From Temnopleurus reevesii (taxonomy: Eukaryota; Echinodermata; Echinoidea; Temnopleuroida; Temnopleuridae): a stretch of 64,000 nucleotides of DNA. Of the stretch, positions 19,434-33,621 are shown piece after piece. Position numbers and translations under genes: made by a program. Position 1 is the first letter of the stretch, and each line of letters begins with the position of its first letter. The stretch spans positions 139,556 to 203,555 of the forward strand of contig BQKZ01000303.1 of the NCBI GenBank assembly GCA_036244855.1, written 5' to 3'. The notes beneath the pieces were generated by a model. That model searched no databases, had not been told where the DNA came from, and saw only the letters and a list, made by a program, of their open reading frames with translations.

Positions 19434-21197
19434 ATTCAATAGTAAGAAGAAGAAAAAAGAAGAAGAGTTTACATTACATCATGAGTATTGTATTGTATTT
19501 ACAATACATGACATACCTACATGCATGCAGAAGAATTTGAAAAAAATGTTAATACTAATAAGACTGCAAAAAAGTTCTATATATAATTACATTACTCACA
19601 AACTTTCCCTATTAATGAGCACTATATTACATATAAATCCTCTAAGCAGGTAACAGCATAATTAGCATAACATACTATGAATAGAAGGCCATGACTAATA
19701 GGACAAATACCAGGCTACTTCACAAAGGGGAATTGATCATCACATGAAATGCCCTTTTTATTACATTGATATAAGACATGATAAGACTTTTAATACCTGT
19801 ATTCCGGCACAGCAATGTAATTAGCCTCATTAATTTGAACACCTATAATTGATTTCCCGGTACTAGTTTATGTAGGTATCATAAATATTAATATCACACA
19901 GACAAGCATCTTTCAATATTAAGAACCTTCATGAAGCAAAGAAATTCATTTTGAAACCAATAATCATTCTTTTATCATGTTTTTTTTTCTTCATTTATTG
20001 TAACTGGACCTTGTAAAAGCAGTTTTTATAAGTCTGTGTAAACATGTTTTAATAAGTAAATAAATAATAAGTAGAATACAAAAATGGATATGAAAATATA
20101 AAATCACCCAACAACATGTATATTTCATTTTATACATTTTCCATATACTTCTGGTCAATCAAAGAAAATAATTTCTTCAAGATACTCACACATCAAACAA
20201 ACAGGTGCTAGAAATAGAATCCTATATAGGGAGGGTGAAAAATCCAATTCTTTAAACATTATGTTTGTACAATGTTAGATGAGAGATGATTTAATCCAAA
20301 GATCAGAACCACAAATCGCATAGACTAGGATACTTTCTAATGAAATTATTTCAGTTGAACAAACCCTTATTGTGTATTTCTGAGCAAATGACAAATTGAT
20401 TTACAATATTTAACAACTGACGTGTAATGAAGTAAGAAAATTTTAACATAACTTAAATGGTATCTACATTTAAACATCTCATAGAATGTAAGATAAGTTT
20501 AGTACAACAGAAAATGTAAAGCCAAATAAAGATAACTTAATTATCATCATTTAATGTTTTATTATAAATTCAGTATTGTAAATTACCAATATTCATTTTT
20601 GTTCATATTTTTTTCATTTCTTCTTCATCTTCTCTCACTTTGTGTGAATTTGATGCATTATGAATCAAACGTTACAGACATACAATGTGGACTACTGTCA
20701 GACTTTGGAAAACCATAAAAGAGAACAGTCTCTTGGAAGGGTAGTTATTTTTACTGGGAAAGGTTACTCGTTAATATAGAGAAGACTTCATAAATGAATG
20801 AATGAATGAATAAATAAATAAATATTCTACTTTATCATGCTATATACTCTTATATCCATCTATTCTTGTTTAGTCATGTTTGGTCAATACTAAGCACATT
20901 AACACCACTTGAAACTCAAATACAATGCTCAAAAGCAGAAGCAGAATACAATGTACCATTTTGAATTATCAATTTCATGTAAATATTTTGTTTGTTTTGA
21001 GTCTATCATAGGTAAAACACGAATCATTAAATGAAGGGGGTAGACTGCAGCCCCCATTTTTTCAGTAAATGCGTGCAAACATATTGCAGTGTGTAAAATT
21101 TCTAATACACAGCCCGTCCACATTCAGCCTCTCCACTTTTCAAGAAGTTCCTTAGTCCCAAATACACATTACCTAACCTGCAGCTTGCACAGCAGGT
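19434..21197. other. AT-rich noncoding part of the duplicated segment
   Basis: No gene. It holds a (GAAT)n/(AAAT)n microsatellite at 20791-20824. The section around 20.1-20.5 kb is poorly alignable with copy 2, so it marks real sequence divergence between the copies. Confidence 0.5.
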
Positions 21198-21830
21198 TAA
21201 AGGTATTGTCACACATTTTGATTTTGTTATCTAAATGAAGAGTCTACCCAAAAAGTATATTTCTTCAACAGAAGAAGAAAAAAATAGATGAACAGAACAA
21301 AACAATTTTGAGGAAAATCAGACAACTAATAAGAGAGTTATGAATGTTTGAATATTTAGACAAATTGGCAACTGATGACGTCACAGGTGCACAACTGACC
21401 ATCTATTACATTTGTATCAATGATATAAATGACATTTTTTCCCCAAAAAATATGATTTGCTCAAAACTTTAACCATAGTATATCTTTAAGATAGATATGT
21501 AGATCCACTATTTGCATGTTTACATTAATACAAACCTTGCAAGTTTCTGTAAAAATAATGAATGTTGCACCATATCTATAATGAAAACTCTGATTAGTTG
21601 TGCACCCATGATGTCATCAAATTGGCAACATCTCTAAAAAAATTTGCACTGATTTGCCGATTTTTCCAGATCTTTTAAAATTCATAACTTTTGTATTACT
21701 TGTCCGATTTTCTTCAAACTTGTGTTGTTTTAGTCAGCTATTTTTTTCTGCATCTGCTAAAAAATTATTATTTTGGGGTAGACTCTTCTTTAAACAAAAA
21801 ATTCAAACTAAGATGTGTGACCTATGTTAT
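21198..21830. mobile_element. Long inverted-repeat element with GGTATTGTCACACATTTT ends
   Basis: The left end (21198 on) and the right end (to about 21830) are inverted, as are the next 100 or so bases: GAAGAGTCTACCC, then GAAAATCAGACAA, then GTTATGAAT. The right arm gives the same order in reverse complement. The element is noncoding. Short open frames over 21654-21915 are shadows. Confidence 0.75.
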
Positions 21831-24800
21831 TACATTCAAATCGATGACAAAACAACATACAAGTAGATTGAAAAAAAAGTTAGGGCCTTTAGAGGTACTA
21901 TCAAGATATTTATGAAAATTGAATAATGTGAACCACTGTCACTTTATTCCTGCACATTATGATATGAGCGTCATGTATTGAATCTTAGCTTTTTTGAAGC
22001 ACTAAATGTTGATTTCGAAGACAAATATTTTCACAGCTTAGTTATGTACCCCGTCAACTATTAAGGAAGCATTATTTTCTTACATTTGAGAATATTTCTA
22101 AATGAAAATAATGTAATACAATGCCTTTAAAGAAGGTTAATACTGACTAGATACTGGGTTGAACTTGAAGAGCTGATAGGGAAAGGATCCTCAGATTACC
22201 TTCAGAAATCAAGTCTTTCCTCTCATTGATGAGTGAAGCAGTCTGCTTTCTATATCAATATCTCCTTCGCTAAACCTGCAGGTGAGGTCAAGGAAAAAGA
22301 AAATACTCCATTTAAATGTAACACAGCGAATTTATCATTCAACGTAAAGAGAGAACATTTTCCATCAAAATGAAGAAACGCCTCGATAGGCTGGCTTACT
22401 AATAAATTCAAATTTATGCACGTTTCTTGCTAATGACCACAGGTACGTGGCATTCCTTAGATCGTTTAGTAACAAATTAACTATAAAACTTAGAATCCAG
22501 TTGGCATACATAACTTGTTGCCATGTCAGGCAAGCGTCAGGCAAGCATCAGGCAAGTTTTCAGGTCGTCAAGAACAACCTTTATGGATATGAACTCATAA
22601 GAATTGCATCCATCAGCATAAAACTCATCTATTCGGCTAACCCACTCTTTTTTTTTACTGCAAATCTCACACATTTCTGAGTGGAACAGTGCTCAGTCTC
22701 ACTCGAAGGAGAATGGTCCTATATCCAATAACATCAAAAGATTCATAAGGGGGACCCCTCATTTTCGAGTGAAACTAAGCATTGTTATACTAAAAAAGGG
22801 TGAAATACAAGCATGAAACAGTGGGTTAGCTGTATCCCTACATTTTTAAAGTGAGAATAATATCATTTACGATTGGCCTGCCATCAGGCCCACTAATATT
22901 GCTATTTTGCCAATGTTCTTTACTGTTGGCAAAGATGAATTGAAATTAAGAATCTAAATCAAAAGAAATTGGAAATTTCCTAAAAAGATAAAAGAAGCTT
23001 TACATCCTATGATGCGAACCTTGACAAAATATTGCCATTTGTTGGGGCCTATAAGAATGCTTTCGAATATTGAAAAGATTATCCTGTATCAACAGATAAA
23101 AGAGAAGACAAAAGTAACAATGCATCATATGCAACTAAAAAACCTCTTATGAATCTTCATTGATATATTTAGGTGCTTATGGTGCAAAAACAACTAAAAA
23201 TTGCTTGATTCAATAAATTTTCATCCCTGTGTCCCATCTTTGACAACACCCAGAGACTCGCCCTGTGAGGTTCAGGGGACACAAGGGGAGCGTTAACACC
23301 CCTCATGAATACCCCCTTAATACCTTTGCCAGATGATATGAGGGTATAGGAAACCTGTTTGAGATACATGCACAGCTGTATGCTAATGAAGGACAAAGGG
23401 AATACTTGCATAGCAGGTGCGCTGGCATAGGACAAAAGACAAAGATCTTTCTTTCTCACACTCTCTGGTCATGGCTAGGCTGGGCTTTAGGGAGGGGTTT
23501 TATCTCTGCTACGCCTTGCCTTGTACTGCCTCGCCTCGCCTTGCTTAAGCCTGCATAACACAAAAAAGAAGAATATTATCATGCTTTTCCTTTTGTTCTT
23601 CCATCTTGAAAACAAGCACAATTTGGATTGTATATCATGAATTTGGTATTGTGAGGAAAAAACACGTTTTATCACAGCAATAAAAGTTTGTGCTCCAAGT
23701 TAGATTTCTATCAGGCAATTTTCCCATCAAGGCTTTTTACTGTAAAATGCTACTCTTCATTGTTAAAAACATTTGGATATTAGTAATTATTCAGAATTAT
23801 GGATATTAAAAACGATAGGTTCTCCATACCATTCCTCATTATCTTTTACAAGGGTGCTACTAAAAGTAAAATAATTGTAACTACCTTTTCCTTTTTACTC
23901 ATAATACGGTAGTGGGCATTTTATCTTACATTCAAATATGTTGAAAAATTGACAAAGAGAGATGCTTCAATCAATTTTCTAACGCAAATGGACCACTTGA
24001 AGAATGTCCACATACTTTCATAGAGCACATCATTATAATTACTTTATACTTCCTTATGACACTTCAAAAACACCTGCAGAAATTTAATGTGGCTTTTTGT
24101 TTGTTTCTTTAATGCAACATTTGATACAATTGGTCAAGCTGTGTAAATTTCATCCATCAGGAAATAACTGCCCAAAGGAAGAGATGAAATGATTTTTATA
24201 TAAATATGTAGAAGAACTTTATTGATTCTATTCAAGTTTTGATATAATAATGCGCATATATTAGCAGGCCATCTAAGGATAATTGTATCAAGGATCTTTT
24301 TCTTTTTAATTCTGATTGTAACCCTAAACTAAACAAAGATCCACTTTATAAGCAGGTATCATTAAAAATCAAAGTGACCTAAAATTATGAATTATGAAAA
24401 TAAGTTGGCTTATTTTGTAATGAAAATTCATACATGTTTCTCTCTTATTTCTCAATGATATATTTCTAACAATTGAGCTAATGCTTGAGATCCAGATTGC
24501 ATGCCAGATTTGTGGCAATGTCAGGCAATCATTAGGCAAGGCTTTAGGTCTCATGAACATTTGTGCCATGAAGTTTTGATTGCCAAGTAAGCTGAAATAT
24601 TTTTTTATTTATAACACAATATTTTTTAATTTATCTATAGAAATTTGATTGAATTGAATTGAATTGAATTGAATAATCTTAATTTCTGCATTTTTCAGCT
24701 TACAACAAAATAATAAAGGTAAATTTGTTAAGAACAAGATACAAACTTTATAAATGCTGGACATGCATTGATAATAATAAAGACTTGAAAACAAATTAAA

Positions 24801-25115
24801 TAAAAGAAATGACTATGGGCCTGTGTGGAGCCATGGAATGACAAATCATGACAAAATCAACCAATTATCTCAGGATTTTATCAACATTTCATTTCATTTT
24901 CTGACATATTTATCTTTTTTCCTGCTTGTTATATGCAATCTTTAGATATATCATATGTATAACACTTTAACAAAATAATGAAAAAAATCAAATTGATCAC
25001 TCATCAAGAACAGAAATTCAGAGAAGAGTGAATTCAGAGTAATTTTAGAGTGAAAGTTTATATTTTCACTACAAGAACAGTGAGAAATTTAACTTTCACT
25101 TTTATTTTACTCTAA
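21831..25115. other. Gene-free stretch
   Basis: No gene is supported. A repeat with GTCAGGCAAGC occurs near 22526-22565 and a worn relative near 24517-24550. A (GAATT)n block is at about 24650-24675. A CTCGCCTTGCC-type C-rich patch is near 23510-23545. Nothing else is evident. Confidence 0.45.
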
Positions 25116-25454
25116 TACCCTATTCATATTGGTTTTCAAATTTATCCAGCTGCTGTCGCGGGAAGGCAACACCGCTATAAATGCATTCACAGTGGAAAAG
25201 TTATCCAGCTTCTGTCGCGGGATAAATATCTTGTACCCATTCATACTGCAGCGGATGATTTTTACGACCTCCGTAATAAAACACGAGTGTATTCATACTG
25301 AAGGCATCTCGCTTCTGTCTCGGTGCTGTTACTAGGGTTTGAGCGAGATAATTTGTTGCGTAGTTATAGCGGAGCGGTGTTATCCCGGGATAGTTTATAG
25401 CGGGTCTGGAGCATTTATACTGTAGCGGTGTTTGAGCCCAATATGAATGGGGTA
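25116..25454. mobile_element. Harbinger-like MITE with TAA target duplication
   Basis: Inverted ends TACCCYATTCATATTGG are bounded by TAA on both sides (25113-25115 and 25455-25457). Subterminal blocks (ATCCAGCTTCTGTCGCGGGA and relatives) occur repeatedly, inverted and direct, with GGTGTT and TATAGCG motifs. It is 339 bp, GC-richer than its surroundings and has no transposase. A three-base TAA duplication fits PIF/Harbinger. Confidence 0.8.
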
Positions 25455-25457
25455 TAA

Positions 25458-28400
25458 TTCTACCTTTTTGTGAAATTCGCTCCATGACAAGTGGACATTT
25501 TTACTTGTCATCATTTGAAGACTACATTCAAATAACATTTAATACATACAAATATGTTGGCTATATGGTACACCCTTGGGGAGTGAGCATGTTAAAGATC
25601 CATGCTTTAGTCATTCCATTTTATCCTTTCTCAAATTAACATTTTCAATAGTCTTTCAATGGCAAAAATCAATGTTTGAATGTCACCATTGGAAGCATTC
25701 CCACTCAAGACCAAAGAGTTGTGATCCCAACTCCCTGTCAAGACTATCTCAAAGCATAGACATACCACCTTCGACAAAGTAATTACCTCCAAGAAACTTC
25801 TGTGTTTTGAAAATTGAGACTATTCAGTGTGTGTCCTTAGAGTGACCTTAGGTGACCTCCAATGTTCTAATCACTTGAATCCACACCCCACCCATCAACA
25901 GGTCAGCAGTGTCTATCATCTAGTCTCATCTCCTAACCCTTGTCAGCTGCTTGCAACATTTTAAAAATAAGACACTGTCCCATCAGTGTTAATTAATTGC
26001 TTATCCATTCCAATCAAACAACACAACATTATCTGACTTTTATTTATTTTTCAAATCATAAAATGGTGAGTCAATAGAACCAAGTTTCAGTATCACCCAA
26101 ATCTTGCCAAGTGCAATTGGCAAAATTTTCATCTGGGTCTGAATACAGACTATTCGTGGACATGGGTGACCACTAATCTCAATGGGGGTGAAGTTGAAGA
26201 CCGTAGGGGTCTCAAGAAAGATAACTGTTTTATACAAACAAAGAGGTAATCCAATCCCTCCTTCCTGATTGGACAAAAGAAGAGTTTTACTCCTTCAAAA
26301 GAGGATGTTATTGGCTAAGGGTAAGAAAAGAGGAAGAAAGAAGGGATAACCTATTTCTGTACTCCAGAAGAGGCTTTTGAAACACACAAAAACAGGCTAT
26401 ATAAGTTTTTGTAATGATAAGCTGGTATCAAGTACTTGCAAAGAACCTTGATGGCAAGGAAAATTTAACAAAGTAGTTCACAAATGGTTAAAAGCCTAAT
26501 GATTTTAGCCAGAACGTCCTTTTTCACTTTAGCCATTTTAGCAATTTTGAGTTGAGACGAAGCCCATTTATTCACTTTGTCATACCTCTTCTTGAAAAAT
26601 AATTTGGCACATATCTTTTTAATAGTATTGGCCATTCTCTTCAAATTTGGTACAATTCAGTGAACATCATTTTTCAGTCATTACCAGAACTAAATTTTAC
26701 ATTTAAATCTTAACAAAAATGACTAATCATAAAAATTACATAAGATTATGATGAACTAATTCATTTTGAGAATTTGAAATGGCCATTAGAATTTTATTCA
26801 GTAACCTCTCTTATAGTATAAATAGTAAAACCTCTCGGTCCTTGCTTTTTTATATTTTATTAGCTTTCAATTTCCTAAAAGAAAGAAAGAAGATAATTTG
26901 GATTTCATATGAGGAAATGTTTTACAAACTATTTTTTCTGTTTAACTATCAATTAGGTGATCTCTGTATGGTTTCGTTTGTTTCTATGATCATAAGAATA
27001 CTTTCTTTTTACCTTAACAAAAACTACACATGGGGTTTCAACAATACTTTATCTCATCCCCTAATTCTTCAACTTTCCTCTTCAAACAGAGTTGAATATA
27101 AACCATTACATGTTTTTCATACTTTTTATTCAGCTCTTTAAAATAAAACACAAACAAACATAGGCCTATTCCCATAAAAAATATGACCATGACGAAATAC
27201 CATTTTAACCAACATTCTAACCAATTCAGTGTCTGAATCTGAATTTCGAGAAATCCTGATCGCCCTCTTTGTGAACTAATTACAACATCTATCAACATTG
27301 ATCAATGTGAGGTTTACATCAGTTACTCTTAAAGATAAACTTCCTAAATTAAAAAAAACAAGGGGAATGTAATAATGTTTCCAGTTTTCATTAGTTCAAT
27401 GTAATCATTTTTGCTCGATTTTAGCAAAAAATTTAGCAAAAATGCAATGTATTGCAGACACGTCTTTGTATCACAAATCAATTATTTTTAAAGAAGAGTT
27501 GATTATTTTCACGACATCCCTATACAAAAATTACAAAATGATTGTCATTGAAAATTACTCAAGTAATAACTTCTACATCTCTTATTTAATCACTTTTACT
27601 ACTGCAGGTAAACAATGTTACATTTTGGTCTTTCAAAATAGAATTTCTTCAAAAGAAATAATTATTATCTGTCCCAGAAGATATCCTCAGAAGATTTCCC
27701 CTGGTCTACCTTTAATTTAGCAATAGAGTGAACGAACAAGATGATCAACCTCACAAAATATATATATGATACACAAATTAAGAAAATGAACCAAATTGGG
27801 GATCTGATAACAAATCTAGATTAGATTTCTGGCAGGAAGATGAACGTGATGATATTCATCATACGAACATAATCCTTTTGCATGATTTTGCATGTTTCCA
27901 TTGATACGTGACTAGTTACAGAAGAATTGTCCACAAATATAATGTTTAAAATGTCATATTTATTTGTTGCGTGAGTATGCATATGAGTATATTCCTCTAC
28001 GATATTATTCTCTTATAATTCTCAACTATCATTTTCCCTCTAAACTAACTAAACTAACTAACTCTTGATTACTGTCACCTTCTTTCTATCCTCATCTAAC
28101 AATATTCAAGCCATGATCTAGCAGGTCCTACATTATTCACCCATCGAGCTAAGATATCTCTATTGTCCATCCCCTAATCTGTATATCCTCCTACTTTTCT
28201 TAGCTGTCTAGCTCCATCCACCACCTAGGATGTGGCATGGAATATGAAATAACTCTAAAAAGATAACTCCATCCCTCCGTTAACATCTTTCTTTCATCAA
28301 CCCCACTCTCTCGTCATCATTCACCCAAGCCATACATGGTCTGGAATAAAGAATAGCTCACTCAAGATATCGCCAACACCTTCTACGTCCTCGGGGCATG

Positions 28401-31400
28401 CTCAGTGCAGTCAGCCACGCGACGACAACGACCAGACCAATGCTAAATTAACGACACGGCGGCAATAAGATAGGCGACATGGCACCAAGGCAAATTTCTC
28501 AAAATCATATTTTTCATATTTTTTCTCTCTCTTTTTGATGCATTGAGTTAATGCTAACTCGCTTGTAATCTTCTTCTTTTATTTTGTGACTGTCTGTCTC
28601 CTGTTGATGTACCTTGTTTCCACTGTGATCATCAGAGTGTGCTGCCAGAATGTCTTCCAAATGTAGCGACAATCAAAGAAGGAGATGGAGAAAAGTTCAG
28701 AAAGAGGAACCTTAAAATCAATATCAACTGCACATATACAGGAAAAGAGATCCATTTTGGAAATCTTGGGATTTTATGGAGAAAAGTGAAATGTAATTTG
28801 TATCTATCTATTGATCCACAAACACACGTCACTTTTCAATATCATCACAGATTTTAATTCCATGAAAAAAAATCACATAAAGAGAATAGAGAAAATATAG
28901 AGGAATTTCTATTCACAATTATTGAAAACAGAATATGGAATAAACAGATGTTTCGGAAATTTTAAGTTGAAAAAATAGTAAAGTAATGGAGGGGTGTAAA
29001 CAATTATGTAACGGGACAGGAGAATTTGAGGAACAAGGGGAATACTGATTTTTTTTTCATCAGAAAAAAATACTGTAAGTGTGCATTTATCTACAATATA
29101 ATTTTGAAGTTCATTTAAAGTGTCAGATACAAAGGTTTTCTTAACAACATACCAGTATTTTCATAACTGTTACAGTGCAAACTAAACACCTAACTGGAAA
29201 AAACGAAAGTACCCATCTCAGTGCACTCTTCACAACACTGAGTAATGTTCCAGACTCCTCAAAATAAAAGGAGCAATGGAGTAAGGGTTCTAAAAAAGGC
29301 AAATTATGAAAATTAAACATTCCTTTTTTCCTTTATTTCAATGAGCAAAATTGTAAAATTAAAAGCAGTTTTGTGTACTCAGAGACAATCATGATGATTG
29401 TGAGATTTAGTGGTGCAGCTTTAAAAACAGAATCCTACCTGTTTTATATCCAAAGCTCAAAAGGGTCTAGTTGGAACACATCTCTGAAAACCGTTAAGAT
29501 TTATCACCTGTTCATTCTATGGGGAGAAATCATCACTAGGACAATTCTAGGCGCTGCCGTCTTGGTTGCCCGCGACGACGACCATACTGGGCCGTCTACC
29601 GTCACCAAGGCGCCACCTTAGCTGCCGGCTATAGACCAACAAGTTTGCTCTCTCTCTCTAACTCCACCTCTACTTTTTGTCGCTTTCTTTTCTCCCCCAA
29701 TATAAATCATTTTTTCCGTCACCTTCCCAGTTATGCTTGTCATCATTTTTCTTTTGGCAAATCATCACACGTTTCTGTTTTGCATTTTTGCGTGTCCATT
29801 ATTCTGCTCTTGAGACTAAATCCATTATTAATCACTGACTCATTCTTAATTCAATCTCTATTATTGACCAGTCTAATACAAATATTGCTCATTATTTCAT
29901 ATTATCTTGCTTGGAATGCCTAAAAATTGTTGAGATGCAATTTTTTCCAATCTTAACAAAACACTTCAGTTTTTCTTCTCAAGATCATATCCAATCCCAC
30001 ACATTGGGGAGTGTATCAAATTATGGCTGGCTTAATTGTAAGAATTAAATGAAATGAAACATAGTCAGGTAGTACATGAATGTAAGGAAGTTCCGAGTTT
30101 GATGCAAGGAAAAGTGTAACAGATTTAATACTTTAATGTATATAATTGATCTATGTGATAATGCATGATCTCAATCATTGCTCAAATCCATCATTGTAAT
30201 TTCATTAAATAATATGAAAACGGCTGAAAGCTAAAAAAAAATTCTATTCTACTTTAAGCATAATATATTGGGCCATTGTCAACAGAAACAGAAATATAGA
30301 CATAAAAGTAGCAGGGAAACAAAGTATTGATAGAAACATTTGTTAAAGATTCAAAACCACTTATGACGCAGATAGACGAAGCCACAACTCATATGGAAGA
30401 AATATATAGGGAGAAGAGATAGTTGGGGATGGGACAAATGTGTGACATTATGGTACATAATCAACTTATGGGGCCTCTCTGTTTAGACAGATGTTTCGGC
30501 TAAGTTCGGCAAGGAATTGTTATTAGCTGCTATATGCTGTATGAGGCTGAAGATAGCAGACCATTTGTTACACTCATCCCTGGCTTGACAATGGATTTGT
30601 TCACACTTGTCCTCTCATTCTTTGTCATTCATAATTTATTTCAAATCAATGCTTTTAGGCATTCATCAGCAATTTCAAGTGAATTCAGACACTGCCTGCC
30701 CATTTAGTCATAGGCAGATAGTGATAGTGCCATAATGAATCTGCAATGTTACTAACCATCTGATAGAAGACTGAAATAATATATATCGCGAAAATAACTA
30801 GATAATGATGAAGTTCTGCTCCTACTGAAGAACATTTCTCAAGTGTACCAGCCTAATCTTTAACAAGCATAATATATGTCTCATCATGTTAAAATTATGA
30901 AAAATATTGATGAAATAAGAAAGTGCCTGAAGGTTCAAGTAAAACTAATCCCACTTTGCCACCAGTCACTTAACAGCAGTAACTTTTGGGTAGCAGTCCT
31001 ATGCATGCAGAAAATTATTTCCACAAATTACCAGAAATAAAACATATACCACATTTGCACTACTGCAAGAATCAGTTGTGTATTCTCTTAAACATTATTC
31101 ATCAAGCATGATGGCATGCAATGTTCTTGCTGTATCACATTTTTTTAAACTGCCTTTCACATAAGCAAACAAATTCTGAAACCCACCAGCAAAATATACA
31201 CGAGTAAACAGATTACTAGCAAAACCTCATACTCTTCGTAGCGTTCAATGAAGAAATGTTAAAACCTTTTTGAAAACTTTACTATGTTGTGCTGTTGCAT
31301 TGTAACAAAAGAATGATAATAAATGTAGATAATCTTCTGCCTGAAATCGATTTCTCATATATCTAATTCATGGGAATTCTATATTTGTTCCAACTTTTTC

Positions 31401-33579
31401 AAACAAGTGTAATGTAACTTTACTTCTTTTTATAGCTCTTTCATTTAAGTGCACTAAGACCTTTTTCAAAGGATTGATGTGCTAGAGAAGAACTGTCTTA
31501 TCATTATTTTTTCAAATCCATTAAAATTAGAAAAATGCAAGATTAATATACTCTGATATTGGCAGTGTAAGTGGCAGAGCTTCTGTTCAATCAAGGTAAA
31601 AACATAGCTCTATTAATTGCTGTGAATGTTGGATACATGACATTGCATTTCAGAAGTCTGTTCTATAAGAGAAAATATATTTTCTAGGTTGTTACCAAGC
31701 CAAGAATACAGGTGGGAAGACTTCTTTTACGGAATAAAGGTGAAAGAAAAACAGTGTGTTTTGGCATTTAGCCCGATTTAGTTCTTCTAAATAAGGTTAA
31801 TTGGGGAAGCATTCAACCTGATGACTCCATTATAAAAACAAGAAGCAATTTTATGTGTTCATCATCAACTTTTGATCTAGAAAGTCTAAATAAAGATACC
31901 TCTTGTGAAATAAATATCATTTAACTTGTTGAAGTTTACTGAGGTTTACTGATATCTGATTGAAGCAGTCATTTCTGGAGAACACTATACTTGATTGTAG
32001 ATTTAGCTTAAATATTTGTTCGAATGTTCAGGGCAGTAATTTGCTTTCTACAATCATAAAAGTGAATTAGAATATGCAAGAAATAAAGCTACAAATGTTT
32101 AAAGCTTGCCCAATCATCTTTATAGCCAACAATTAAACTTTACAAACGTTGAATTAAATCTTCAGAAGAATTGCTTTTGGTCAACAGATTACTGTCATTT
32201 TATTCATTTTTATTTTTATTCATTATTATTTTCTTTTATTGGGGGTGCTACTATACTCGACAATTATCCATTGAACTATGCAGTACACATAATGAGGTGT
32301 GTGTGAAGAACTAACACACCGTTAGATTAAAATCTTTGCACAATAGATTTGAAAGTGATCCTGTGCTGAGAATAAAACAAAACTACATTAAGATTTGAAG
32401 CAAATACATATTATGTGCAAAGGAATCATTCAAATCTATTGCAAAACTACTAAAAAAATTGTAAATTTCTTCAAAATCTACAAACATTAAACTTCAGACA
32501 AGTCAAAATGAATAAATTCATATAAAGTCATCTGAATGTGAGTTTATGTTGCTGTGAATAATCATGGAAAGAACACTTGATATGTAGCAGGAGAGAGAGA
32601 GAAGGAAATCCCAGCTTTGCTTCATTCCAAGGTGATCTGATAGAGATGTCACATCATTTACTTTGGATCAAATTCATCATAATTTTCTGTTTCTTCTATC
32701 CTCGAAGGGAGATCGAGTTCCTAATTCCTGCTCCTTCCTGGATAAGGAAATGCTTCAAGTTTCAAACCAGAATTATTCAATGGTTAGCTCTTCTTTGTGG
32801 TCTTAAAGGCTAGGTGGGAGTTCAGATAACAAAATGATCATCTTGGCAAAATTTGTGTGATTTTTTTTTTTTAGGGGGGGGGGGGTGAGCATATGCTCCT
32901 AAAAATAACATAACATTTTCAAAGAGTCTTATAATATAAATGCAACATGTTCACACAATTCCAGTAATAAGATATGCAACAATTTCATGTTGCCGTTTCA
33001 CTCTTAAACAAACCTTTTGAATGATTCAAATGGCGCTTTAAATTTCATACTTCATATATAAACATATTTTATAATCCTGGATGAGTAAAGGCTTAAAATA
33101 ACAGTTTAAACAAGGTTAATAATTTAAGGATTTTTTTCTCAACTGAGATAATTAAAATACAAACTCTGCTCATGAGTAATCTTCTTAAGATATTATGACT
33201 TAATTTTTGTAGGCTTTCAAAGTGATCCAATTTAGGGGTACTTAAATCGTGAATTTGACTTTTCTGTGAAGAATACATTGGCTATAAATCAGCCAAAGGA
33301 TTGCCTGCAAACTTATTTTGTCTTTTATTCGTTCAAAACGATTTACAAAATCTCTTGCAGCTAAATAGCCGAATTGAAGATCACATTGACAATTAAAATA
33401 CATACATAAAAAAGTTGTTTAACAATACAAATAATAAAAATAAGTCCTGGGCTGTGTTTCACCAAGATAAGAAATACTTAAGAAAATGACTGATTTCCGT
33501 GTTATGATTTATAATATCAGCGCAGAAACTGATACTAGTTGTTCTTTAACATGCTAATACTCGAGGCCATCGTCAGCAA

Positions 33580-33621
<42 letters not shown>

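Larger units (their letters stand above)
18473..21787. repeat. Segment duplicated at 38457-41895 (copy 1)
   Basis: From the end of the CT tract to TAGACTCTT the sequence matches 38457-41895 in the same order and orientation. Long blocks are almost identical, small indels are common, and one section (about 20.1-20.5 kb) is much more diverged. Copy 1 continues past 21787 into the end of its inverted-repeat element, while copy 2 stops at a single N. Confidence 0.95.

Noticed and set aside
28639..28857. 72-codon plus-strand frame of mixed composition
   Set aside because: An overlapping minus-strand frame of similar length exists, and neither resembles a known family.
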